In this document: positions 1 through 9,830 of the stretch, piece by piece
Position numbering within the stretch: the first letter of the stretch is position 1
How the letters are laid out: every line of letters starts with the position of its first letter
Assembly: GCA_945905925.1 (NCBI GenBank)
Contig: CAMDQN010000007.1
Location: forward strand, 1-64,000
Direction of reading: 5' to 3'
From: Singulisphaera sp. GP187
Lineage (GTDB): Bacteria > Planctomycetota > Planctomycetia > Gemmatales > Gemmataceae
DNA: 64,000 bases
Position numbers and translations under genes: made by a program
Notes under the pieces: model-generated
What the model was told of the DNA's origin: nothing
The model's input: the letters and a program-made list of their open reading frames with translations, nothing else
The model's database searches: none

Positions 1-95
1 CGGTCGCGAAACCGCGAGCGGCTCTGACTATTCCCCTTGTTCCCAATCTCGCTACGGGTTATAGACGCCCCGGTTTACCTGCTCAGGAGTTGCGA

Positions 96-983
96 ATGGA
101 CTCGCGGGAAGCGCCGCTCGCCGGCCGGTCGGCCGTCGTCACGGGCGCGAATCAAGGACTGGGACGGTCGATTGCCAAACATTTCGTGCGGGCCGGCGCG
201 AGCGTGCTGCTCACCGCGCGCGGCGCGGAATTCCTGAACCAGACCGTTGCAGAACTCAAGCCGCTCGCCACGCTTCCGGGTCAGCAAGTACTGGGTCGCG
301 TCGCGGACGTATCGAACGAACGCGACTGTAACGCGACCGCCGTTCAAGCGTTCGCCGAACTCGACAACCCGTGCGTCCTGGTGAACAACGCCGGCGTCTA
401 CGGGCCGTTCGGACTCATTGAAGACAACGACTGGTCGGAGTGGGTCAAAGCTCTCGAAATCAATCTCTTTGGCACCATTCTCATGTGTCGGGCGTTTTTG
501 GCGCACATGCGTAGCGCGAACTACGGCAAGATCGTGAACCTGTCCGGTGGCGGCGCAACCGCTCCGCTTCCGCGCATCAGTTCCTACGCAGCGTCGAAGG
601 CTGCCGTGGTGCGGTTCACGGAGACACTCGCGGAGGAGACGCGGACGGCCGGCATCGACGTGAACGCGATCGCGCCAGGCGCGTTGAACACGCGGCTCAT
701 GGACGACCTCATCGCGGCCGGGCCAGAGAAGGTTGGGCAAGCGTTCTTCGAGAGGATGACCAAGACACGCGACACAGGCGGCACGCCGTTGGACAAGGGC
801 GCGGAGTTAAGCGTGTTCCTCGCGTCGGCCGCGTCCGACGGCATTACTGGGCGCCTAATTAGCGCGGTGTGGGACGACTGGGAGAACCTGCCCGACAAAA
901 AGGACGAACTCGCGCGCGGTGACATTTACACGCTGCGCCGGATCACGCCGGAAGACCGCGGGGGGTGGAAGAAGTGCGCGTAG
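96..983 (+). CDS. SDR family NAD(P)-dependent oxidoreductase
   Basis: Translation has Rossmann motif VVTGANQGLGRSIA, LVNNAG, and YAASKAAV (YxxxK). AGGAG lies 6 nt upstream of the ATG at 96. Confidence 0.9.
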   Translation: MDSREAPLAGRSAVVTGANQGLGRSIAKHFVRAGASVLLTARGAEFLNQTVAELKPLATLPGQQVLGRVADVSNERDCNATAVQAFAELDNPCVLVNNAGVYGPFGLIEDNDWSEWVKALEINLFGTILMCRAFLAHMRSANYGKIVNLSGGGATAPLPRISSYAASKAAVVRFTETLAEETRTAGIDVNAIAPGALNTRLMDDLIAAGPEKVGQAFFERMTKTRDTGGTPLDKGAELSVFLASAASDGITGRLISAVWDDWENLPDKKDELARGDIYTLRRITPEDRGGWKKCA

Positions 984-1975
984 CGATCGTTGGTTGTGGG
1001 CTGATTGGCGGGAAGCGCGCGAAGTCCATCACAGCGCTCGGGCACAGCGTTGTTGCGACTGCGGACGCGGTGCCGGAACGCGCCGCCATGCTCGCGAACA
1101 GCTATCCAGGTTGTGCGTCGAGCGGCGAATGGCGTGAGGTGGTGACGCGCGCCGATGTGGACGCGGTCGTGGTCGCCACCATCAACGACTCACTCGCTTC
1201 GATCACCCTCGGCGCGGTCGAAGCCCGGAAGCACGTTCTCGTGGAGAAGCCCGCGGCGTGCTCGGCTGATGAGTTGCGCCCGGTCGCGGCTGCCGCTAGG
1301 AACGCCAGGGTGACGGTTCGCGTCGGCTTCAACCACCGCTTCCACCCGGCGCTGCGCAAAGCTCGCGAACTGGTAGATGCGGGGGCGTGCGGGCCAATGA
1401 TGTTCGTTCGCGGGCGCTACGGGCACGGCGGGCGCATCGGCTACGACCGCGAATGGCGCGCGGACCCGGCGCTCGCGGGCGGCGGCGAACTGCTCGACCA
1501 GGGTGTTCACCTGATCGACCTCACACGCTGGTTCCTCGGTGACGTGACGAACGCCAGCGGCTTCGCGGGCACGTTCTACTGGGACATGCCGGTCGAAGAC
1601 AACGGCTTCGTCTGCACGCACCACACCGGCGGACAGGTGGGTTGGCTGCACGCGAGCTGTTCCGAATGGAAGAATCTGTTCTGCCTCGAAATCTACGGCA
1701 AGACCGGCAAGCTCCAGATCGACGGCCTCGGCGGGAGTTACGGGCTGGAGCGGCTCGCGTACTACCGCATGTTGCCTCAGATGGGTCCGCCAGAGACAAC
1801 CATCTGGGAATACCCCGGCGAAGATACTTCGTGGAACGCCGAGTTCCGCGACTTCGAAAACGCGATTGCGGGTGTAAGAGGCACGGGCGCCACACTCACT
1901 GATGCCGTAGCGGGTCTGGATGTCGTGGCGCGAGTGTACGCACAGTCCGCGCCCGCGAAGCCGCAAGCGGCGTAG
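965..1975 (+). CDS. Gfo/Idh/MocA family oxidoreductase
   Basis: N-terminal VAIVGCGLIGGKRAKSI, then HVLVEKPAACS (EKP motif). Overlaps upstream SDR end; GTG start. Confidence 0.88.
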   Translation: MEEVRVAIVGCGLIGGKRAKSITALGHSVVATADAVPERAAMLANSYPGCASSGEWREVVTRADVDAVVVATINDSLASITLGAVEARKHVLVEKPAACSADELRPVAAAARNARVTVRVGFNHRFHPALRKARELVDAGACGPMMFVRGRYGHGGRIGYDREWRADPALAGGGELLDQGVHLIDLTRWFLGDVTNASGFAGTFYWDMPVEDNGFVCTHHTGGQVGWLHASCSEWKNLFCLEIYGKTGKLQIDGLGGSYGLERLAYYRMLPQMGPPETTIWEYPGEDTSWNAEFRDFENAIAGVRGTGATLTDAVAGLDVVARVYAQSAPAKPQAA

Positions 1976-2085
1976 GCGCGGATTATCCGGCGAAGTTTGA
2001 AGCGCGAGGCGGCTTGTAACCGATCGACACAATACCACGCGACGCGCGCCTGCCCCAAATGCACCGCACGGAAGCGGAGTGACTC

Positions 2086-3111
2086 ATGATCATCACGCGA
2101 AGCCCTCTCCGCATTTCGCTCGGCGGCGGCGGCACCGACCTGCCGTCGTACTACCGCGAACACACCGGGTTCCTCGTGGCCGCAGCCATCGACCGGCACG
2201 TTCACATCGTCATCAACCGGACCATCCTCCCGGAGATGATCCTCAAATACTCGCAAACAGAGCGTGTCACGGACGTGAAGGAAATCCAGCACCCGCTGGT
2301 GCGCACCGCGATGGAGGTCGTCGGTATTCCCGCCGACGGGCTGGAGATCGCGGCGATGGCCGACATCCCGGCCGGCACCGGACTGGGTTCGTCCGGCAGT
2401 TTCTGCACTGCGCTGTTGCGAGGACTGCATGCGCTTCACAACGGCAACCCTAGCGCCGCCGAGATCGCGGAGCAAGCGTGCCAGATCGAAATCGACTACC
2501 TGAAAGAACCGGTCGGCAAACAGGATCAGTTCATCGCGGCGGTGGGTGGGGTCACGTGCTTTCGGTTCCACCCAGACGGGCACGTCGAGTACTGGCCACT
2601 ACGCGCGTCTTCGGACACGCTCCGTCGGCTCGAACAGAACCTGGTGCTGTATTTCACCGGCTACACGCGATCCGCGTCCGAGGTGCTGCGAGAGCAGGAC
2701 ACGAAGACGAAGGCCGCCGACTCGTCGATGATCGACAACCTGCACTTCATCAAGGATCTCGGCTTCAAGAGCAAGGAAGCGATGGAGGGCGGCGACCTGC
2801 GCGCCTTCGCGGAACTGATGAACGTGCACTGGCGCTCGAAGAAAAAGCGCAGTGGGAACATGTCCAACTCCAAGATTGACGAGTGGTACGAACTCGGCAT
2901 GAAGAACGGCGGGTTGGGCGGCAAGTTGATCGGTGCCGGCGGCGGCGGGTTCCTCATGTTCTACACCGAGGACGCCGAGCAACTCACCGAGGCGATGACT
3001 GAAGCGGGACTTCAGCACGTGCCGTTCCGGTTCGACTTCGAGGGCACGCGCGTGGTCAGCGGCGGAACGCCGTCGCCGGCGCTGCGCCCCACGATCCGCC
3101 GGGCGGCGTAG
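2086..3111 (+). CDS. GHMP kinase, D-glycero-D-manno-heptose 7-phosphate kinase-like
   Basis: RSPLRISLGGGGTDLPSYY N-terminus, GTGLGSSGSFC ATP-binding motif, KLIGAGGGGFLMFY C-terminal GHMP motif. Adjacent to gmhA/gmhB-like genes. Confidence 0.88.
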   Translation: MIITRSPLRISLGGGGTDLPSYYREHTGFLVAAAIDRHVHIVINRTILPEMILKYSQTERVTDVKEIQHPLVRTAMEVVGIPADGLEIAAMADIPAGTGLGSSGSFCTALLRGLHALHNGNPSAAEIAEQACQIEIDYLKEPVGKQDQFIAAVGGVTCFRFHPDGHVEYWPLRASSDTLRRLEQNLVLYFTGYTRSASEVLREQDTKTKAADSSMIDNLHFIKDLGFKSKEAMEGGDLRAFAELMNVHWRSKKKRSGNMSNSKIDEWYELGMKNGGLGGKLIGAGGGGFLMFYTEDAEQLTEAMTEAGLQHVPFRFDFEGTRVVSGGTPSPALRPTIRRAA

Positions 3112-3148
3112 TTGGCACGACCGCTAAACGAACCACTGAGGTTACGTT

Positions 3149-3862
3149 GTGAAGGATCTCGCGTCGACGCCCGTTCTGATTCTCGCCGGTGGCAAGGCCA
3201 CGCGGTTGGGCGAGGTCACGAAGACGATCCCGAAGGCGCTGGTGCCGCTCGCCGGGCGCCCGTTCATCGATCACCAGTTCGCGGAACTGTACGAACAGGG
3301 CATCCGCGAAGTCGTGATGTGCGTCGGGCATTTCGCCGACCAGTTGCGCGAGTACGTCGGCGACGGTTCGCGGTTTGGGCTTCGTGTGCGGTACTCCGAT
3401 GACGGCTCGACGCTCCGCGGCACCGGCGGCGCGGTGCGCCGGGCGCTGCCGCTCATCGGCGACGGCTGCTTCGTGCTGTACGGCGACTCGATTCTTGATG
3501 TGAGTTACGCCGCCGCGTTCGCACGGCTGCCGCAATCGGCCCTCGGCTTGATGACCGTGTTCCACAACGAGAATAGTTTCGACAAGAGCAACGTGGTCTT
3601 CCAGAACGGGCGGCTCGTGCGGTACAGCAAGCAGGACGCGACCCCGGAGATGACGCACATCGACTACGGGCTGTCGCTGCTGCGACGGGCCGCGATCGAG
3701 CGCATCCCGCCGGGTCAGTCGTCGGACCTCGCGGAACTGTACAGCGCACTTGTCGCAAGCGGCGAAATGGTCGGCTTCGAGGTGACGAACCGGTTCTACG
3801 AGATCGGTTCGCCAACCGGCCTGCGCGAAGCGGAACAGTTCGTCCTGCGCCGCGCGGGGTGA
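3149..3862 (+). CDS. Sugar-phosphate nucleotidyltransferase (HddC-like)
   Basis: VLILAGGKATRLGEVTKTIPKALVPLAGRPFIDHQ nucleotidyltransferase signature; cluster context. Confidence 0.87.
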   Translation: MKDLASTPVLILAGGKATRLGEVTKTIPKALVPLAGRPFIDHQFAELYEQGIREVVMCVGHFADQLREYVGDGSRFGLRVRYSDDGSTLRGTGGAVRRALPLIGDGCFVLYGDSILDVSYAAAFARLPQSALGLMTVFHNENSFDKSNVVFQNGRLVRYSKQDATPEMTHIDYGLSLLRRAAIERIPPGQSSDLAELYSALVASGEMVGFEVTNRFYEIGSPTGLREAEQFVLRRAG

Positions 3863-3866
3863 GGGA

Positions 3867-3961
3867 AGAACACCAACCCCCTCCCTGAAGGGAAGGGGAG
3901 CAAGAGAAGACAAGGTGCCTTTCTCCCCTTCCCTTCAGGGAGGGGTTGGGGGGTAGGTTCT
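3867..3961. repeat. Inverted repeat between nucleotidyltransferase and gmhA genes
   Basis: accaaccccctccctgaagggaaggggag ... ctccccttcccttcagggaggggttgg; same CCCCTCCCTT/AAGGGAGGGG family as 16613-16710. Confidence 0.85.
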
Positions 3962-3980
3962 TTTTAACGGAGTCGCTCGA

Positions 3981-4595
3981 ATGTCCTTCACGCAGCAGTT
4001 CCTCGCCGAAGCGAGTGAGATCATCGCCAAACTCGACACCGGTGCCATCGACAAGGTCGTGGGCGCCCTCGCGAACGTGCGCGCCCGCGGCGGGCGCCTG
4101 TTCGTTCTCGGTGTGGGCGGCAGCGCGGCGAACGCGTCGCACGCGGTCAACGACTTCCGCAAGATTGCGGGCATCGAAACCTACGCGCCCACGGACAACG
4201 TGTCCGAACTCACCGCGCGCACTAACGACGAAGGTTGGGAGACGGTGTTCGTCGAGTGGCTTCGCGGCAGCCGGTTGAACGATAAGGACGGCATTCTCGT
4301 GTTCTCCGTTGGTGGTGGCGACCTCGAACGCAACGTCAGCCCGAACCTCGTCCGTGCGGTGCAGCACGCGAAGACGGTCGGCGCGACGGTGTGCGGCATC
4401 GTCGGGCGCGACGGCGGGTACACCGCGAAGGTCGCGGACGCGTGCGTGATCGTGCCGACGGTGAACGCCGCGCACGTGACCCCGCACGCGGAAGCGTTCC
4501 AGGCGGTGGTGTGGCACCTGTTCGTGACGCATCCATCGCTCAAGGCCGCCGCAACCAAGTGGGAATCGACCGTGCCCGCAACGAAGGCCGCGTGA
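3981..4595 (+). CDS. gmhA: SIS-domain sedoheptulose 7-phosphate isomerase
   Basis: SIS domain: RLFVLGVGGSAANASHAVNDFRK, DGILVFSVGGGD, H-E-related C-terminus; adjacent to GmhB-like phosphatase. Confidence 0.82.
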   Translation: MSFTQQFLAEASEIIAKLDTGAIDKVVGALANVRARGGRLFVLGVGGSAANASHAVNDFRKIAGIETYAPTDNVSELTARTNDEGWETVFVEWLRGSRLNDKDGILVFSVGGGDLERNVSPNLVRAVQHAKTVGATVCGIVGRDGGYTAKVADACVIVPTVNAAHVTPHAEAFQAVVWHLFVTHPSLKAAATKWESTVPATKAA

Positions 4596-4597
4596 CC

Positions 4598-4674
4598 AAA
4601 GTAGTAGGCACACTCCAGTGCCGTCGCTACCAGAAGGTGTGAAGCAATGGCACACGGAGTGTGCCTACTACTTT
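4598..4674. repeat. Palindromic repeat family R1, copy 1 (gmhA/gmhB gap)
   Basis: aaagtagtaggcacac ... gtgtgcctactacttt with internal gccgtcgc/caatggc arms. Confidence 0.93.
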
Positions 4675-4685
4675 GTGGGTAACCG

Positions 4686-5234
4686 ATGTCGCAGCGCGTG
4701 GTGTTTCTGGATCGCGACGGGGTGCTCAACAGAGCCTTCCCTGAAGCGAACACTACGCGCCCGCCGATGAGCGTCGCCGAACTCGAACTGCTCCCCGGTG
4801 TGTCGGAGTCGCTTGCGCGCTTGCGCGACGCTGGCTTCGCGATGGTCGTTGTCACGAACCAACCGGACGTGGCTCGCGGCAAGCAGACACGCGAGGCAGT
4901 CGAAGAGATCAACGCGAAGATGAGCGCGGAGCTTCCGCTTTTAGACATGTTCGCGTGCTACCACGACAACGCGGACAAGTGCGTGTGTCGCAAACCCAAA
5001 CCCGGGATGCTGCTCGCGGCGGCGGAGAAGTGGAACCTGGACGTGCCGACCGCGTTCCTCATCGGGGACCGGTGGAGCGACATCGACGCGGCGCACGCTG
5101 CGGGCTGCCGCGGGGTGCTGATCGAGACACCGTTTAGTCAGCCGGAGCGGTGCAGCCCGGACCACCGGGTGGCCGACATTAGTGGAGCTGTGGACTGGAT
5201 TCTGGCGACCGCTGCGGGGCGCTCGGCCGCGTAA
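4686..5234 (+). CDS. gmhB: HAD-IIIA D-glycero-D-manno-heptose 1,7-bisphosphate 7-phosphatase-like
   Basis: VVFLDRDGVLN motif, VVTNQ, zinc-loop-like CYHDNADKCVCRKPKPGML, IGDRWSDIDAAHAAG. Confidence 0.88.
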   Translation: MSQRVVFLDRDGVLNRAFPEANTTRPPMSVAELELLPGVSESLARLRDAGFAMVVVTNQPDVARGKQTREAVEEINAKMSAELPLLDMFACYHDNADKCVCRKPKPGMLLAAAEKWNLDVPTAFLIGDRWSDIDAAHAAGCRGVLIETPFSQPERCSPDHRVADISGAVDWILATAAGRSAA

Positions 5235-5263
5235 CTTGGATTCACCGTACTGGGGAGTTCGTC

Positions 5264-5968
5264 ATGAAACTGTTCGTTGATACCGCCGACGTGAAGGAAC
5301 TGGAAACGTGCCTGGAGCGCGGGTTCCCGTCGGGCGTCACCACCAACCCGCTGCTCGTCGCGCGGTCTGGTTGCACAGACTTCGGTGTTCACATCCGTTC
5401 GATGATCGACACGCTCATCAAGCATGATGCGAAGATTCCGCTGAGTGTCGAGGTGAACACCGCCGACCCTGCGAAGATGGCCGACGAGGCCGAACACTTC
5501 GTCAACGAGTTCGGCGACTACCCGTACCTGAACATCAAGATCCCGATCGGCTGGAATGAACTGAAGGTGATCGCGCAGTTGGCCAAGCGCAACGTGCCGG
5601 TGAACTGCACCTGCTGTATGTCGTACAACCAGGCGGTCATGGCCGCGAGCGCCGGGGCCAAGTACGTGAGCCTCTTCTGGGGCCGTATCCGCGACATCGG
5701 GTACGACGCCGGCAGCGTGGTGCGCCAAACCCGCGAGTCGCTTGACCGTCGTGGCCTGGACAGCGAGATCATTGTGGGCAGTATCCGCCACCTCGCGGAC
5801 GTGAACGAGGCGATCCAGGCCGGGGCGCACATCCTCACTGTGCCGCCAAAGTTCTTCCCGCAGATGTGCGCACACCCGAAGACGGACGAGGCTGTGGCCC
5901 AGTTCATGACCGAGTTCCGCGCGTGGGAACAAGCAGTCGAGGCCAAACAGGTGAAGCGCGCCGCCTGA
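5264..5968 (+). CDS. TalC-like transaldolase / fructose-6-phosphate aldolase family protein
   Basis: MKLFVDTADVKELE and SGVTTNPLL, NIKIPIGWNELKVI (Schiff-base Lys region), GADILTVPPK-type HILTVPPKFF. Confidence 0.88.
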   Translation: MKLFVDTADVKELETCLERGFPSGVTTNPLLVARSGCTDFGVHIRSMIDTLIKHDAKIPLSVEVNTADPAKMADEAEHFVNEFGDYPYLNIKIPIGWNELKVIAQLAKRNVPVNCTCCMSYNQAVMAASAGAKYVSLFWGRIRDIGYDAGSVVRQTRESLDRRGLDSEIIVGSIRHLADVNEAIQAGAHILTVPPKFFPQMCAHPKTDEAVAQFMTEFRAWEQAVEAKQVKRAA

Positions 5969-5978
5969 TATCTCCGAG

Positions 5979-6058
5979 AACCCGGAACGTCCGCGACGGG
6001 GTGGACCTCTGTGCGCCTTTTGGCGTGGAGGTTTACCCCGTCGCGGACGTTCCGGGTT
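5979..6058. terminator. Long perfect-armed inverted repeat after the transaldolase gene
   Basis: aacccggaacgtccgcgacggggt ... accccgtcgcggacgttccgggtt. Confidence 0.8.
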
Positions 6059-6121
6059 TGACAGTTCCCGCGGTCGGGGTTGGCGTTGTGTCGGTGGGGA
6101 AAATTGTGTAAACCGCTTTGA

Positions 6122-7147
<1,026 letters not shown>

Positions 7148-7175
7148 ATCTCACGCGCCGAAGGGAGGACAGAGC

Positions 7176-8267
7176 ATGGACGCGACCGACTCGGACATCG
7201 CCACGACCACCGCCGCTGACTTTCCTGCCGTCGTTGATCGGATGGAAGGGCGGGTTCAGATCCTCATTAACGAGGTTCAGGGACTCCGTAATGAACTGGC
7301 CGGGTTGAGGGCGGTGGTTCGAGCGTCGAATCAGCCACGCCCGCCGATGCCGCTGAAGCACTGGATCCGGCACCAGATCAAGATTCACCTCGGGCTGTTG
7401 GGGCAGATCGGCAAACTCGAATACGGTGTGCCCCCCAAGCCGATCTACGTGCCGCGGTGGTATCGCCGCAAACCGGCGATCACGAACCCGCCGCTCATTT
7501 CCATTGCCACCCCATCGTTCAACCAGGGTGAGTTCCTGGAGCAGACGATCTGTAGCGTGCTCGACCAAGAGTACCCGCGACTCGAGTACGTGGTACAGGA
7601 CGGCGGGTCCACCGACAGCAGCCGGGAGGTACTCCAACGCTACCGCGAGCGCCTACACCGGTGTGAGTCTCGCAAGGACAACGGCCAGTCCCAGGCGATC
7701 AATCTCGGTTTCGCTGGCACGACCGGCGAGATCATGGCCTATCTGAACTCGGACGACCTGCTCCTGCCAGGTTCGCTGCATGCCGTGGCTCAATACTTCC
7801 AGAAACATCCAGATGTGGACGTGGTGTATGGGCACCGTGTCGTGATCGACAAGGCTGGGCTGGAACTCGGCAGGTGGGTGCTCCCGAAGCACGACAACGA
7901 AGTGCTGAAGTGGGCCGACTATGTGCCCCAGGAGACGATGTTCTGGCGTCGGCGGATTTGGGACAAGGTCGGCGGGATCGACGAGAGTTTTCGGTTCGCG
8001 ATGGACTGGGATTTGATCTTGCGGTTCCAGGACGCGGGCGCAAAGATCGTTCGTCTGCCGCGGTTCCTCGGCGCGTTCCGGGTTCACCAGTCGTCCAAGA
8101 CGGTGAGCACGGTGACCAGCACCGGGGTACAGGAAATGGAGCGCCTGCGGCGCCGGGTTCACGGTCGGGAAGTGAGCCACCTCGAGATCGCGGTGGCGGT
8201 GCGCCGCTACCTCGCTTGGCACGTGTTCTGCAACCGCATGTACCGCCTCGGCCTCTTCTGGTATTGA
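7176..8267 (+). CDS. Glycosyltransferase family 2 with N-terminal coiled-coil-like segment
   Basis: LISIATPSFNQGEFLEQTICSVLDQEYPRLEYVVQDGGSTD and YLNSDDLLLPGSL motifs. Confidence 0.9.
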   Translation: MDATDSDIATTTAADFPAVVDRMEGRVQILINEVQGLRNELAGLRAVVRASNQPRPPMPLKHWIRHQIKIHLGLLGQIGKLEYGVPPKPIYVPRWYRRKPAITNPPLISIATPSFNQGEFLEQTICSVLDQEYPRLEYVVQDGGSTDSSREVLQRYRERLHRCESRKDNGQSQAINLGFAGTTGEIMAYLNSDDLLLPGSLHAVAQYFQKHPDVDVVYGHRVVIDKAGLELGRWVLPKHDNEVLKWADYVPQETMFWRRRIWDKVGGIDESFRFAMDWDLILRFQDAGAKIVRLPRFLGAFRVHQSSKTVSTVTSTGVQEMERLRRRVHGREVSHLEIAVAVRRYLAWHVFCNRMYRLGLFWY

Positions 8268-8290
8268 TCGTTCCGACTTGCGCCGAGCCG

Positions 8291-9748
8291 TCAGGCGAGT
8301 AGTCCCTTGACCACCTTACCGTGAACGTCGGTGAGGCGGAAATCGCGGCCCTGGAAGCGGAACGTCAGTTTCTCGTGGTTTAGCCCGAGCAGGTGAAGGA
8401 TCGTCGCTTGGAAGTCGTGGACGTGAACCGCGTCCTTCGCCGGCGCGAAGCCGAAGTCGTCGGTTGCGCCGTAACTCGTCCCCTTCTTGATCCCGCCGCC
8501 GGCCATCCACACCGTGAACGCGTACGGGTGGTGGTCGCGACCCCAACTCTTCACATCCTCAATCTTCCCCTGAAGGAACGGAGTGCGTCCGAACTCGCCG
8601 CCCCAGATCACGAGCGTGTCATCCAGTAGGCCTAGGCGCTTCAGATCGGCGACGAGTGCCGCGGAGGGCGCGTCCACGTCGGTGCATTGCACTTTGAGTT
8701 GCGTGTTCAAGTTGCGGTGCTGGTCCCAGCCCGCGTGGAGCAGTTGCACGAACCGCGTGCCGCGTTCGACCAAGCGGCGCGCCATCAGGCAGTTGTACGC
8801 GAAGCTCCCCTGTTTCTTCACGTCCGGGCCGTACATGTCGAGAATCTTCTGCGGTTCCTTGCTGAAGTCGGTGAGTTCCGGCACGCTGGTCTGCATCTTG
8901 TACGCCATCTCGTACTGCGCGATGCGTGTACTCACTTCCGGGTCGCCGAACTCCTTCAGCGTCATCTCGTTTAACTTCGCGAGGTCGTCGAGCGAGGCTC
9001 TGCGGCTCTCTTTGCTCAGTCCATCGGGGTTCGAGAGGTAGAGCACCGGGTCGCCCTGCCCGCGGAACTTTACGCCCTGGAACTTGGTCGGCAGGAACCC
9101 GCTGCCCCAGTAGAAGTCGTAGAAGATCTGGCCGCACGATGCTTCCTTGTCGCGTGAAGTCATCACTACGAAGCCGGGCAACTCTTCGGTTTCGCTGCCG
9201 AGTCCGTAGGTGAGCCAGCTCCCCATGCTGGGTCGACCGGGCATCTCGGACCCGGTGAGGAAGAAGCAGATCGCGGGGGCGTGGTTCACCTGCGTGGTGA
9301 ACATTGACTTCACGAAGCACAGCTCGTCCGCGATCTTGGCGGTGTGCGGGAGGAAGTCGGACACCCACGCGCCGCCGTCGCCGTGCTGTGCAAACTTGGT
9401 GATTTCGGGGAGGCACGGACGCACGGTCTGCCCGCCGGTCATGGTGCTGAACCGCGCTCCTTTGACCACGCTATCGGGGATCTGCTTTCCCTTCTGTTTG
9501 GTGAGTTCCGGTTTGTAGTCGAAGAGATCGACGTGTGTCGGCGCGCCGTTTTGGAACAAGTAGATGACGCGCTTGGCTTTCGCGGCGAAGTGCGGCAAAT
9601 CTTTCAGCCCACCGATGCGAGGCTTGTCGGCGGCTTGTGCGTCGCGCCCCAACAGCGATGCGAGCGCGGCGGTGCCGATGCCGGTCGCGGTGCGCCCGAA
9701 GAGCGCGCGGCGCGTCAGGTGCGATTGGTGCTGGAGGAATGGGTTCAT
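8291..9748 (-). CDS. DUF1501 domain-containing protein (Tat-type N-terminus)
   Basis: LTRRALFGRTATGIGTAALASLLG, FQNGAPTHVDLFDYKP, VIWGGEFGRTPFLQG, GRDHHPYAFTVWMAGGGIKKG. Confidence 0.92.
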   Translation of the reverse strand: MNPFLQHQSHLTRRALFGRTATGIGTAALASLLGRDAQAADKPRIGGLKDLPHFAAKAKRVIYLFQNGAPTHVDLFDYKPELTKQKGKQIPDSVVKGARFSTMTGGQTVRPCLPEITKFAQHGDGGAWVSDFLPHTAKIADELCFVKSMFTTQVNHAPAICFFLTGSEMPGRPSMGSWLTYGLGSETEELPGFVVMTSRDKEASCGQIFYDFYWGSGFLPTKFQGVKFRGQGDPVLYLSNPDGLSKESRRASLDDLAKLNEMTLKEFGDPEVSTRIAQYEMAYKMQTSVPELTDFSKEPQKILDMYGPDVKKQGSFAYNCLMARRLVERGTRFVQLLHAGWDQHRNLNTQLKVQCTDVDAPSAALVADLKRLGLLDDTLVIWGGEFGRTPFLQGKIEDVKSWGRDHHPYAFTVWMAGGGIKKGTSYGATDDFGFAPAKDAVHVHDFQATILHLLGLNHEKLTFRFQGRDFRLTDVHGKVVKGLLA

Positions 9749-9762
9749 GGGTGGTTCTCGAT

Positions 9763-9826
9763 TCGACCAGCCCGCAGCGCAAGCAAGGGTTCACGTGAAC
9801 CCTTGCTTGCGCTGCGGGCTGGTCGA
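9763..9826. repeat. 64-bp perfect palindrome without loop between DUF1501 and DUF1549/DUF1553 genes
   Basis: tcgaccagcccgcagcgcaagcaagggttcacg/tgaacccttgcttgcgctgcgggctggtcga is self-complementary around position 9794/9795. Confidence 0.95.
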
Positions 9827-9830
9827 GACA

